This document shows, one piece after another, positions 31,294-38,868 of a DNA stretch of 64,000 bases. The DNA is taken from positions 3,955,001 to 4,019,000 of the forward strand of contig NZ_CP136336.1 of the NCBI RefSeq assembly GCF_032681285.1, in the 5' to 3' direction. Made by a program: the position numbers and the translations under genes. Every line of letters begins with the position of its first letter. Within the stretch, counting starts at the first letter, position 1. Below the pieces are notes generated by a model. That model saw only the letters and a list, made by a program, of their open reading frames with translations, searched no databases and was not told the DNA's origin. The stretch comes from Piscinibacter gummiphilus (GTDB taxonomy: Bacteria > Pseudomonadota > Gammaproteobacteria > Burkholderiales > Burkholderiaceae_C).

Positions 31294-31804
31294 ATCACGA
31301 GTAGGTCCTGAGAGTTCTTGCTGCTTATGAGTCTTCGGTCAGCACCTCAAATTCGGGTTCGGTTCACAGGCGCAAGGTCATCGGGCGCTTCGGTGTGCCA
31401 AGGCTCAGTCCACTTTGGCCCTGCGCCCTTCCATCTAAGCAAGATGGTCGTTCTGGCGTCACGTCGGAGCGCCTGGCGAGAAGAGGGAAACGACTGCCAC
31501 GCTTCGGAACCCGTGCGATGCCATCGAACGGCCGGTGGAAGTCGGTTGGTGGTTGGCGCTTCGCGCCGCTTTAATGGTCAGAAGTTGGGCGCTGCCATGG
31601 AAGGCAGCGCTGGGCCAGTGCACATCTCAATGCCTGCGCGATTGCCAAGACGAACGCAACGTTTGGCAAAGTCTGCGCACATTCCCAAAGAGAATGCAGG
31701 CTGTCCGCGTCTGGCGAGGCCAGTAGCCATGCCACGCGCGATGCCCAACTATTCCATCGAGAGGACCCGCCCCGGCAAGCCGGGTCGGGCCTCTCATGTC
31801 AAAC
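31288..31804 (+). repeat. Recurrent gene-poor cassette type B, copy 2
   Basis: Starts GTTGAGCATCACGAGTAGG and resembles 25772-26216 in the first 60 bp and in the block around GGTTGGCGCTTCGCGCCGC, with a different middle. No convincing gene on either strand; the open frames are Arg/Ser-rich. Unlike copy 1, the closing R'' is GCCCAAC rather than the complement of its own start. Confidence 0.5.
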
Positions 31805-31811
31805 GTTGGGC
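31743..31811 (+). repeat. attC site 50
   Basis: R'' GCCCAAC, R' GTTGGGC; L'' reads TATTCCATCG; stem CCGCCCCGG/CCGGGTCGGG. Confidence 0.9.
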
Positions 31812-31913
31812 GGCACAGCGTTGAAGTTGTTGCTTCTCGAAAAGCGGCAAATGGCTCTCGCTTGAGGAACGTCTTCTCCATTCACTTCATTCCTTGGCTC
31901 TCGCGCTCATCAC

Positions 31914-32216
31914 ATGAACAAATTCATTCTCATTGCTTGTTCGGGAGCCTTGCTTTGGCTTGCAGGTTGTGCAACTTCACTTGAGCCTGGGGCCGAAAGG
32001 ATTCGCATGGTCACCGCAGAGCAAAAGGCAGCCTGCGAGCCTCTTGGCCTTATCGCAGCGGATCAGCAGCTAGGCCCGTACAAAACACAGAACTCAATGA
32101 ATAAGATGCTTAACGAAGCTGCACGCCGAGGCGCAAATGCCGTCTTCCTGGTTTCTCAAGGCAAGAGTGGCATTGATGGTGTGTCTGTCACCGCAGAAGC
32201 ACTTCGCTGCAAGTAG
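31914..32216 (+). CDS. DUF4156 family lipoprotein
   Basis: 100 residues; lipobox LAGC (Cys19). The mature part fits DUF4156: LEPGAERIRMVTAEQKAACE, PLGLIAADQ, then MLNEAARRGANAVFLVSQ and a terminal Cys (EALRCK). Outer-membrane or periplasmic anchoring is likely; role unknown. First of three consecutive lipoprotein cassettes. Confidence 0.8.
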   Translation: MNKFILIACSGALLWLAGCATSLEPGAERIRMVTAEQKAACEPLGLIAADQQLGPYKTQNSMNKMLNEAARRGANAVFLVSQGKSGIDGVSVTAEALRCK

Positions 32217-32225
32217 CACGGTGCC

Positions 32226-32294
32226 GCCCAACCCTTCCATCGAGAGGACGCTGCCCGGCAAGCCGGTCAGCGCCTCTCATGTCAAACGTTGAGC
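32226..32294 (+). repeat. attC site 51
   Basis: R'' GCCCAAC, complement of the GTTGGGC cassette start; R' GTTGAGC; stem CGCTGCCCGG/CCGGTCAGCG. Confidence 0.92.
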
Positions 32295-32327
32295 GTCACT
32301 ATTCGCACCACATCTCACAAGCCAGGC

Positions 32328-32801
32328 ATGAAGAACGTCGCCTCACTGGTCCTGTCAGCACTTTGCGCTGGCTGCATCGCCATTCCGACTCCATATAAGA
32401 CTTACGACGGTCCGCCTCTACCGCCAAGTGCGCAGGCACTCATCTTCGGCCCGCTTGGCCCCCCGGGCATGTGGGGAGTTCCAATAAATGGCGCACTGAT
32501 TGCCTGCCTCGATGGCGTCTCGCTTCAAAGCATGCTGGGTTACGGGCCGGGTCTAGCGCATCCGGACAAAGTGTTTGTCACGCCGGGTCGGCACTACCTG
32601 AAAGCCATGTATTACAGGGATCGCGCCTACGCACATTCGTCGATGTGGTTGGATGCACAGGCCGGTCGGGAGTACGCGATTCGCAGCGAGGTCAAAGGCT
32701 ATTCGGTACGCATGTGGTTGGAAGACACAACGACCAAGGAAGTTGTCGGAGGGATTCCGGGCGGGGAACCAAATCCGGCACCGAGGCCGATGCAATGCTG
32801 A
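32328..32801 (+). CDS. Lipoprotein, unknown function
   Basis: 157 residues from ATG 32328; lipobox LCAGC (Cys16). The mature domain holds MLGYGPGLAHPDKVFVTPGR and HYLKAMYYRDRAYAHSSMWL, then REYAIRSEVKGYSVRMWLED, a beta-sandwich-like pattern seen in small envelope proteins. A TTG at 32289 inside the attC core is in frame but would spoil the lipobox position. Confidence 0.7.
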   Translation: MKNVASLVLSALCAGCIAIPTPYKTYDGPPLPPSAQALIFGPLGPPGMWGVPINGALIACLDGVSLQSMLGYGPGLAHPDKVFVTPGRHYLKAMYYRDRAYAHSSMWLDAQAGREYAIRSEVKGYSVRMWLEDTTTKEVVGGIPGGEPNPAPRPMQC

Positions 32802-32852
32802 GAATCACAAAGCTGCGCAAATCTGTCGCCGCGAGTGCGCCGCTCCGGTGAC

Positions 32853-32921
32853 GCCCAACCCTTCCATCGAGAGGACGTCACCCGCCAAGCCGGGTGCCGC
32901 CTCTCATGTCAAACGTTAGAC
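32853..32921 (+). repeat. attC site 52
   Basis: R'' GCCCAAC, R' GTTAGAC; stem CGTCACCCGC/CCGGGTGCCG, one mispair near the loop. Confidence 0.9.
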
Positions 32922-32936
32922 CTCTCAAGGAACGAG

Positions 32937-33254
32937 ATGCTCATCCGACTCCCGATCTTTCAGTTTGTGCAACGTACAGCGCGATGGGCGCTGGCTGCTT
33001 CCTTTGTGGTTGCAATCTCGGGCTGCGGCGAATGGAACAGTCACCTCCTAGTAAAGCAGGACACACAACAAGAAGCGGCATGTCTAGTTCGCTGGGGCAA
33101 GCTCACTGCGGAAGACAAGCAACGACTGCATCAATGCATAGAAGCTCGTGAGCAGAAGGGCTTCAAACTTCGCTCTCCAAGTTCAATTCCTGATCCCGTA
33201 CCTCCTGTAGAAAGCGCAAAACCACCGTCCATACCGTTGGCTTGCCAAGGCTAA
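32937..33254 (+). CDS. Lipoprotein, unknown function
   Basis: 105 residues; lipobox ISGC (Cys30) after a long N-region and hydrophobic core. Mature part: QQEAACLVRWGKLTAEDKQR, LHQCIEAREQKGF, then a Pro-rich tail. Unknown role. A GGAACGAG precedes ATG 32937. Confidence 0.65.
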   Translation: MLIRLPIFQFVQRTARWALAASFVVAISGCGEWNSHLLVKQDTQQEAACLVRWGKLTAEDKQRLHQCIEAREQKGFKLRSPSSIPDPVPPVESAKPPSIPLACQG

Positions 33255-33330
33255 AGCCAGAGATGGAAACTTCAACCACCATACTTTTCACTTCGCAAGA
33301 AGAGGCAGCTCGCGCCGGAGCTCGCGAGAG

Positions 33331-33399
33331 GCCTAACCCTTCCATCGAGAGGACATGCCCCGGCAAGCCGGGTCATGCCTCTCATGTCAAACGTTAGGC
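33331..33399 (+). repeat. attC site 53
   Basis: R'' GCCTAAC, R' GTTAGGC; stem CATGCCCCGG/CCGGGTCATG. Confidence 0.92.
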
Positions 33400-33406
33400 A
33401 TCTTGA

Positions 33407-33934
33407 ATGCATACAGCGCAGTCCATACTGAGTGTCGACACACATCTGAATGCTCGTCCTTCGCTCATCCCGCCCGAGCCGGGTGTGTACGCGTTCTGGT
33501 GGATCGGGAATCGCGACGACCTGCTGAAGTCGACCCGCACTGTCCTGCTGAAGGGGCCAAATGAAGTTCGCATGAAGGTCGAGTACAGAGAGTGGTGGCC
33601 CAGAGAGCTGATCTATCCGTGCCTCTACGTCGGAAAGTCGACCAATCTCCGCAAACGGTTCGGGCTTCATATCAAGAGCAATAGCCATGGCCGTCTTCAC
33701 GTACCTCATATAGAGCACCACAAAGCCACTCCCAGTACAACCTCGTGCCAGCTTCGCTGGGGGATTGAGCACATTTTTCCCAGTGAAATGGATCCATTGC
33801 GCCTAATCCGAAGTTCGGTCGGCTTCTCGTATCGGAATGATTTCGCAGACAACGCGATCGCAGAACGCTTCTTCGAGGAGGACAGGCTCGTGGGAACTTG
33901 GCGTCCCTGGTTCAATATCGACTCGGAGCGCTGA
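33407..33934 (+). CDS. GIY-YIG-like nuclease domain protein
   Basis: 175 residues. GVYAFWWIGN (GIY-like) and, after an insertion, CLYVGKSTNLRKRFGLH (YIG-like followed by the conserved Arg) form the GIY-YIG core, with a Glu in WGIEHIFPSE and an Asn at NAIAERFFEE. Nuclease activity is likely but the target is unknown; a role in DNA processing or defence is possible. Confidence 0.75.
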   Translation: MHTAQSILSVDTHLNARPSLIPPEPGVYAFWWIGNRDDLLKSTRTVLLKGPNEVRMKVEYREWWPRELIYPCLYVGKSTNLRKRFGLHIKSNSHGRLHVPHIEHHKATPSTTSCQLRWGIEHIFPSEMDPLRLIRSSVGFSYRNDFADNAIAERFFEEDRLVGTWRPWFNIDSER

Positions 33935-33937
33935 GAT

Positions 33938-34006
33938 GCCTAACCCTTCCATCGAGAGGACGTCGCCCGGCAAGCCGGGCGCCGCCTCTCATGTCAAACG
34001 TTAGGC
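33938..34006 (+). repeat. attC site 54
   Basis: R'' GCCTAAC, R' GTTAGGC; stem CGTCGCCCGG/CCGGGCGCCG. Confidence 0.92.
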
Positions 34007-34009
34007 GCC

Positions 34010-34480
34010 ATGAGAGTCGAAGCCGCAGACGTATCTGATGCCGAAGCAATCAGTGCGCTGATTGTCGAACTGAGTGAGCCGTTCTTTTTGTCTCCTTCGC
34101 GTGAGGGTGCGGAGCCTTTCCTCGCGTCCATTAGCGTTGAAGCAGTGCGTCGCTACTTAAGTGCAGCCAACTTCTCCTACTACGTCGCACGGTCAGAAGG
34201 CAGACTCGCGGGTTTCGTGGCGCTACGAGATAACGCGCACTTGTTCCACTTGTTCGTTGCCAAGGCATTCCAAGGCAGACAGTTGGCGAGCCAACTCTGG
34301 GCCATAGCCCAAACAGAGGCACTACAAGCTGGAAACCCAGGTGAGTTCACAGTCAACTCAAGTCTCACCGCCGTGCCTGTCTACGAAAGGTTCGGCTTTG
34401 CGCGCGAGGGAGAGGTTAAGAGCGTGCATGGCATCTCTTTTCAGCCCATGCGTCTGAGGTCGGGCCAGAATGGCGCCTAA
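34010..34480 (+). CDS. GNAT family acetyltransferase
   Basis: 156 residues, full GNAT fold: MRVEAADVSDAEAISALIVE (motif C/D), ARSEGRLAGFVALRD, HLFHLFVAKAFQGRQLASQL (motif A acetyl-CoA loop, with QGRQLA in place of the usual Q/RxxGxG/A), and VPVYERFGFAREGE (motif B). Substrate unknown. The ATG lies only 4 bp after the attC core; the stop is in attC 55. Confidence 0.85.
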   Translation: MRVEAADVSDAEAISALIVELSEPFFLSPSREGAEPFLASISVEAVRRYLSAANFSYYVARSEGRLAGFVALRDNAHLFHLFVAKAFQGRQLASQLWAIAQTEALQAGNPGEFTVNSSLTAVPVYERFGFAREGEVKSVHGISFQPMRLRSGQNGA

Positions 34481-34543
34481 CCCTTCCATCGAGAGGACCC
34501 GCCCCGGCAAGCCGGGTCGGGCCTCTCATGTCAAACGTTAGGC
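34475..34543 (+). repeat. attC site 55
   Basis: R'' GCCTAAC, R' GTTAGGC; stem CCGCCCCGG/CCGGGTCGGG. Confidence 0.92.
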
Positions 34544-34558
34544 GCCTAAGGACGCAGC

Positions 34559-35080
34559 ATGTCGGAAGTCACACGCAGAGATCTGCTTAGAGCCGTAATC
34601 CGGGCGGAGATTGAGAAACTGACCCTCCTTAAAGAATCTGGCGTCTCGCTGACGGAGAAAACCGAGGAAGATGGGTGGAGCCTCATTCACTCTGCACTTC
34701 TATCCCCGTACCTAAAGGTTCCGCCAGAATCTCTCAGGTTTCTCATCTCTAGTGGTGTTGATGCGACAAGCCCAGACATGTATGGGAACACGCCGCTTCA
34801 CTATGCCGTGCGAAGTTCAGATCTCGAGTCGGCAAAGATCTTGGTTGAGTCGGGCTCAAGCGTTAACGTTCCAAATCGCGACGGCGTCACGCCCCTTCAC
34901 CAAGCGCTACTAAGAAACCCAGTCAATTTTTCTCTGGTTGAGTACTTGTTGTCTGTGGGCGGAGATCAGGACCACAGACTTAGCTCTGGAAGCACGATCA
35001 AAAGCTACGTTGCTGTTATTTCTCACGGAGAAAACGCCTCGCTTAAGAGCCTGTTCGAAAGGTACGACAACGGCGCCTAA
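34559..35080 (+). CDS. Ankyrin-repeat protein
   Basis: 173 residues with about three to four ankyrin repeats: DGWSLIHSALLSP, then DMYGNTPLHYAVRSSDLESA with KILVESGSSVNVPN, and DGVTPLHQALLRN with VEYLLSVGGD. A protein-binding scaffold, partner unknown. The ORF ends in attC 56, which is the GAGCTGAC subtype otherwise tied to the recurrent 368 bp cassette. Confidence 0.85.
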   Translation: MSEVTRRDLLRAVIRAEIEKLTLLKESGVSLTEKTEEDGWSLIHSALLSPYLKVPPESLRFLISSGVDATSPDMYGNTPLHYAVRSSDLESAKILVESGSSVNVPNRDGVTPLHQALLRNPVNFSLVEYLLSVGGDQDHRLSSGSTIKSYVAVISHGENASLKSLFERYDNGA

Positions 35081-35143
35081 CCCTTCCATCGAGCTGACAT
35101 GCCCCGGCAAGCCGGGTCATGCAGCTCATGTCAAACGTTAGCC
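35075..35143 (+). repeat. attC site 56 (GAGCTGAC subtype)
   Basis: R'' GCCTAAC, R' GTTAGCC; lateral arm GAGCTGAC/GCAGCTC. The only such arm not attached to the 368 bp cassette. Confidence 0.92.
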
Positions 35144-35158
35144 GTCACACGACACACC

Positions 35159-35746
35159 ATGCCAAGCTACACAAACACTCTTGAGATCGATCACAAGCCA
35201 AAAGCCATCCCTTATCGCGGAGACGGGATACTGCGAGAAGACGGAGATGCGAACTATGGTTTCAGGTACGTCAAAGGTGATGACGAGGCTCTTCGATCGA
35301 TTCCGGAGGTGCAGCGCGACCCAGCGCTGCTGAATCTGATACGCGGAATCAATGGCTCCGAGACTGGTCTCTTCTCAGTTGGGTGCGTTAGCGCAGATGT
35401 GGAAGACGAAAGAGGGTTTCGTCGTTCCGGCTATGTTGAGTTTTCAATCAATTCCATTTCTGGCATCGCGAACGCTGCCAACTACTTCCCTATCTACTTT
35501 CACTTCGATAGGTTGCTTCACGAGAGCAAATTCTCCGTGGCGGTCGCATACGCGTGGGAGCTTCAGCCTTGCACCTTTACTGAGGCTGATGGAGCCTCTG
35601 GCTTTTCGTGCTCAGTCATCGTGAACACGCACTATTTCGCCAGTCGGGAGCAGGCCTCACTAGCTTGGAAGCAAGCCCTGGAACCGCTAGAACACCTCCT
35701 CAGCAGTGTCCCGCCTGAGACAACGGACTTTCTGTATCCCCAGTGA
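35159..35746 (+). CDS. Hypothetical 195-residue protein
   Basis: Soluble, aromatic-rich: FSVGCVSADVEDERGFRRSG, YVEFSINSISGIANAANYFP and FSVAVAYAWELQPCTF. No signal peptide and no family recognised. The size and single-domain appearance fit a ligand-binding or immunity protein equally well. Confidence 0.6.
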   Translation: MPSYTNTLEIDHKPKAIPYRGDGILREDGDANYGFRYVKGDDEALRSIPEVQRDPALLNLIRGINGSETGLFSVGCVSADVEDERGFRRSGYVEFSINSISGIANAANYFPIYFHFDRLLHESKFSVAVAYAWELQPCTFTEADGASGFSCSVIVNTHYFASREQASLAWKQALEPLEHLLSSVPPETTDFLYPQ

Positions 35747-35747
35747 C

Positions 35748-35816
35748 GGCTAACCCTTCCATCGAGAGGACATGCCCCGGCAAGCCGGGTCATGCCTCTC
35801 ATGTCAAACGTTAGGC
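35748..35816 (+). repeat. attC site 57
   Basis: R'' GGCTAAC, complement of this cassette's GTTAGCC start; R' GTTAGGC; stem CATGCCCCGG/CCGGGTCATG. Confidence 0.92.
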
Positions 35817-35843
35817 ATCGGAATCACGACCGACCTCCGCAGC

Positions 35844-36338
35844 ATGAAAACGAAATTTCTACATCTGACCGCCCTGTGTCTACTTTCCGCCGGCTGTGCA
35901 TCAAGTCCAGGAGATCAACAGCCCGTCAAAGGCTCGACTGCAGCGCAAAGCGAACAGGACGGCTGTCCGTGCACCGTCGTGGCGAAACCAGATGGACAGG
36001 GCCACCATGAGTTGCGCATCGTGACTTCCCGCGCAACCAGAAACGAACGAATTCTGAGATCACCCGATCCCATCGACCTCCCAACGCTGTCAGAGGACTT
36101 CTCGCTTGTCGCATATCGTATGCAGCGAGGTACGTCATTTGATGTTCATGTGCAAGACATCAGTACTGGCGTTTACATCGTGGTGGCAACAAGAGCGACA
36201 AACCAGTTTGCCTTCCACTTCTCGGCTTTAGGGTTGGTTCTAGCCGACTCCAACGGAGAAGCGGTGATCGCATCCAACTACTCTCTGAAGCAAGCGCTCT
36301 ATCAACGCGAACTTCGAATGAGAAGGCCAAACGGTTGA
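35844..36338 (+). CDS. Lipoprotein, unknown function
   Basis: 164 residues; lipobox LSAGC (Cys18). After a low-complexity linker the domain starts QDGCPCTVVAKPDGQGHHEL and contains alternating strands (DFSLVAYRMQRGTSFDVHVQ; FHFSALGLVLADSNGEAVI). No family known to me. Confidence 0.68.
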   Translation: MKTKFLHLTALCLLSAGCASSPGDQQPVKGSTAAQSEQDGCPCTVVAKPDGQGHHELRIVTSRATRNERILRSPDPIDLPTLSEDFSLVAYRMQRGTSFDVHVQDISTGVYIVVATRATNQFAFHFSALGLVLADSNGEAVIASNYSLKQALYQRELRMRRPNG

Positions 36339-36372
36339 GAATCAACCCATCAGATTCGGACCAACCACCGAT

Positions 36373-36441
36373 GCCTAACCCTTCCATCGAGAGGACATGC
36401 CCCGGCAAGCCGGGCCATGCCTCTCATGTCAAACGTTGAGC
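36373..36441 (+). repeat. attC site 58
   Basis: R'' GCCTAAC, R' GTTGAGC; stem CATGCCCCGG/CCGGGCCATG. Confidence 0.92.
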
Positions 36442-36455
36442 GTCACAGTCAACAT

Positions 36456-36929
36456 ATGAAGATCTTCGACCTCTTCTCAAAACGGCAGAAGCGCCTTCGC
36501 GGTGAAGTGCCGGATGTCTATGTATATGACGCGCTGCCGAACCCCTTGCGGGTTCAGATCGTGCACATCATCAAAGACGCATTTGGTGTAGACAACTATG
36601 GAAGCAATCATGCTGAGAAAGCATATGCCTTCGTGAATGACGCTCTGTGCCGCGAATACGGAGTGTTTGAACTCATCAAACATTCCGACTCCCCGCAAGG
36701 GTCGGTCTTCAATTTTTTCCTCAAGGAAGAGTCGGTCGAAAGAGCAATTGATGTCATCGAAGTTTGCTTCAAGGTGATCGACACCTACATTCGAGATGAA
36801 TACCGATACCAGAACAACACCAAGAGAGAAGTTCAACCCGACGCCGCCATCGAAGAGCTGAATACTCGGTTCAAAGAACACGGCGTCGGATATCAGTTCG
36901 AGGCAAACGAGATCATTCGTGTCGACTCA
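36456..36929 (+). pseudogene. AbiJ N-terminal-domain-4-like protein, truncated by inversion
   Basis: MKIFDLFSKRQKRLRGEVPD, LPNPLRVQIVHIIKDAFG and YQFEANEIIRVDS match the AbiJ_NTD4 domain found at the N-terminus of abortive-infection-type proteins. Normally more sequence follows IIRVDS; here the frame meets the inverted attC half at 36930 and runs on as unrelated sequence to 37259. Probably non-functional. Undoing the inversion would join it in frame to the reading frame now at 37518-37760 (minus strand). Confidence 0.7.
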
Positions 36930-36954
36930 CGTCCTCTCGATGGAAGGGTTAGGC
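36930..36954 (-). repeat. Left half of the split attC (inverted)
   Basis: Minus strand reads GCCTAACCCTTCC...GAGAGGACG, the 5' half of an attC. The other half is at 37788-37831 on the plus strand. Together they rebuild one CGTCGCCCGG/CCGGGCGCCG-type site. Confidence 0.85.
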
Positions 36955-37149
36955 CGCACGCCTCGCACGACCCGGAACTGCATTCTGCGTTGGGTGGCGT
37001 TGTGAGCAAGAAAACGCACCTCACCAGCACGTGCTGCGCAGCAGCTGGTGCTTGCACGGCCTGTATTGCTTTGCCTGGCGCGCGAGTGCGAGGACCAGGA
37101 CTGAAGCTCCTGAAGCAGCAAAGCGAGCCGCATTTTCTTCCTTGTGGCT

Positions 37150-37440
37150 CTACGACCTGTGGTCTTGTTGGCGCAGATCATCTTCGGCTAGCTCTCGGAC
37201 TCCAGCTTCCAGTACTCGCTTCCGAATGTCTTCGATTCGATCACTTGGTTCGACGGTGAATCGAGGCGTGGCGATGAATAGGCGACTACCTAGAGAACGA
37301 AGGTGCGGAGGAATCTTGTCTGTTGGAACCTCCCACCAGCCTTCTCCATGCCCCAAGGCAAACAGACGAACGCGTGTATAGCCACCTGGCAGGTGCATTT
37401 CGACAACTGCGGGATGAGCAAACGGTTCACTGAAACGCAT
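37150..37440 (-). CDS. Hypothetical 96-residue protein in inverted cassette
   Basis: Soluble alpha/beta protein: PAVVEMHLPGGYTRVRLFAL, HGEGWWEVPTDKIPPHLRSL, then a helical C-terminus (RIEDIRKRVLEAGVRELAED). No family recognised. Its start lies 8 bp after the inverted attC core, the usual cassette position. Confidence 0.55.
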   Translation of the reverse strand: MRFSEPFAHPAVVEMHLPGGYTRVRLFALGHGEGWWEVPTDKIPPHLRSLGSRLFIATPRFTVEPSDRIEDIRKRVLEAGVRELAEDDLRQQDHRS

Positions 37441-37447
37441 TCGTGCG

Positions 37448-37516
37448 GCCTAACGTTTGACATGAGAGGCGTGACCCGGCTTGCCGGGGCACGTCCTCTC
37501 GATGGAATGGTTAGGC
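37448..37516 (-). repeat. attC site 59 (inverted, complete)
   Basis: On the minus strand R'' GCCTAAC, R' GTTAGGC, stem CGTGCCCCGG/CCGGGTCACG; L'' reads CCATTCCATCG. Confidence 0.92.
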
Positions 37517-37517
37517 G

Positions 37518-37760
37518 TCATTGTGGAACGAGCTGTGTTCCATCTGAAACCAAGCGACGCACGACTATTGCCTTTGCTCGGGAGACACATCGCGGCTGAA
37601 ACTCCAGGAAGTCACCCTTGCTTCGTGGATGCTCTGCGTAGGCGAGTACCTCTTGGCCCTTAACGAAGAGCAGCAGATTGATTCCACCATTAGTGCCGAT
37701 TTCGCTCTTGGCACTGACGTCCCAGTTGAAGCCTAGAACTTGCTCCGTGTACTCGTTCAT
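37518..37760 (-). CDS. Hypothetical 80-residue protein in inverted partial cassette
   Basis: MNEYTEQVLGFNWDVSAKSE opens the frame; then NLLLFVKGQEVLAYAEHPRS and a basic C-terminus. The upstream frame is open to the inversion breakpoint (RFCVLGPYS), so the protein may have been longer and joined to the AbiJ-like frame before the rearrangement. Function unknown. Confidence 0.45.
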   Translation of the reverse strand: MNEYTEQVLGFNWDVSAKSEIGTNGGINLLLFVKGQEVLAYAEHPRSKGDFLEFQPRCVSRAKAIVVRRLVSDGTQLVPQ

Positions 37761-37787
37761 TGAATACGGACCAAGAACACAAAACCG

Positions 37788-37831
37788 TCGCCCGGCAAGC
37801 CGGGCGCCGCCTCTCATGTCAAACGTTAGGC
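37788..37831 (+). repeat. Right half of the split attC
   Basis: 3' half of an attC: CGCCCGGCAAGCCGGGCG, CCTCTCATGTCAAACG and core GTTAGGC, with no R''/L'' before it. Pairs with 36930-36954. Confidence 0.85.
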
Positions 37832-37836
37832 GCCGA

Positions 37837-38310
37837 ATGAGCCCGACCTATTTGCCACTACTCTTCCTGGCGCTTGCAATAGCACTGGGCTTTCCTAGCA
37901 GCGCTTCAGCATCAGGCGCTGGTCAAGTCGTTTCTCAGATGGCTGATGTTCCGCCCGAAACCAAGATCAAGATGCTTCGAGTCATCTTTGAAGATGTGTT
38001 TGGCACGCCAGAGGAAATTCGAACCCAGTTTGTGGCGGCGTGCAATGCCAGGAACAAGGCCGCCACACCCAGCACAGAAAAGGCCCAGCAGATTGCTTCT
38101 TCTCCAGCACCGAAAGCCTCTGACGGATCAAAAAGTCTCTCCAAAGAAGCGACCCTCATCGCTTTTTGCGCGCCACCCGTACGCCGGAGCATAGAGTCAG
38201 CTCTTGCTCCTAAAGCAGCAGCTTCCACTCCGAGCGCGTCGGCGCCTAACCCTTCCATCGAGAGGACGTCGCCCGGCAAGCCGGGCGCCGCCTCTCATGT
38301 CAAACGTTAG
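37837..38310 (+). CDS. Secreted hypothetical protein with attC-encoded tail
   Basis: 157 residues as read; signal peptide about 1-26 (LFLALAIALGFPSSASA). The mature part is helical (PPETKIKMLRVIFEDVFGTP) then Ala/Ser/Lys-rich and probably disordered. The frame continues through attC 60 (PNPSIERT...ASHVKR) to the TAG of the core. Confidence 0.55.
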   Translation: MSPTYLPLLFLALAIALGFPSSASASGAGQVVSQMADVPPETKIKMLRVIFEDVFGTPEEIRTQFVAACNARNKAATPSTEKAQQIASSPAPKASDGSKSLSKEATLIAFCAPPVRRSIESALAPKAAASTPSASAPNPSIERTSPGKPGAASHVKR

Positions 38311-38312
38311 GC
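38244..38312 (+). repeat. attC site 60
   Basis: R'' GCCTAAC, R' GTTAGGC; stem CGTCGCCCGG/CCGGGCGCCG. Translated by the upstream ORF. Confidence 0.92.
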
Positions 38313-38364
38313 GTCACCAAGCGCCTCACGCGTGACGACGTGCAAAGGAACCCGGTTGCAACAC

Positions 38365-38799
38365 ATGAAGCTGATCAATCTGCTCGATCTCGCGTTGAAG
38401 AGCGACGAAGTCGTTGAACTTCTCGAAGAGTTTGACCTGCCAGTCGTGTACGACTTTGACCGACTTCACGAAGGGATCGAAGACATCTACTGGGTCTCAG
38501 CGCACGGACAGGGCTTCCAACTCCGGTTCGATGAGCGACAGGTACTCAAGACCATCTTCATGTACGCGTCGGGCAACGAGCAGTACAAACCAGTGGATCC
38601 ATCGCTCGCAGGAGTGTCCTTCTATTCGTCATTCGAGCAGGCAAAGAATGACTTTGCGGAAAAGAATGTTCCCGTAAAGACGGGACAGGCCGACAACCGC
38701 TGGATCAAAGGAAGCTTTGCTGAGTGCTCGCTGCACTACGAGTTCAGGCCGAGCGGTGAGTTGGTTATGGTCACAGCGATGGCGAATCGTGACGCCTAA
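38365..38799 (+). CDS. Hypothetical 144-residue protein
   Basis: Acidic soluble protein: LLDLALKSDEVVELLEEFDL, PVVYDFDRLHEGIEDIYWVS and GFQLRFDERQVLKTIFMYAS. The pattern recalls small bacteriocin/toxin immunity proteins but I cannot name a family. GTG 38332 is an in-frame alternative start, with AAGGAA between the two. Stop TAA is in frame just before attC 61. Confidence 0.6.
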   Translation: MKLINLLDLALKSDEVVELLEEFDLPVVYDFDRLHEGIEDIYWVSAHGQGFQLRFDERQVLKTIFMYASGNEQYKPVDPSLAGVSFYSSFEQAKNDFAEKNVPVKTGQADNRWIKGSFAECSLHYEFRPSGELVMVTAMANRDA

Positions 38800-38862
38800 C
38801 CCTTCCATCGAGAGGACCAGTCCCGGCAAGCCGGGCCTGGCCTCTCATGTCAAACGTTAGGC
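38794..38862 (+). repeat. attC site 61
   Basis: R'' GCCTAAC, R' GTTAGGC; stem CCAGTCCCGG/CCGGGCCTGG. Same central stem as attC 11. Confidence 0.92.
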
Positions 38863-38868
38863 GGCGAA

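Larger units (their letters stand above)
36930..37787 (-). other. Inverted segment inside the array
   Basis: About 858 bp carry one complete attC (37448-37516) and two ORFs on the minus strand, opposite to everything around them. The two breakpoints divide a single attC between its halves within the GACGTC of the central stem, not at the G^TT crossover. A two-base CG is shared at the joints. From 36955 to 37149 the inverted cassette holds no convincing gene. Confidence 0.85.
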
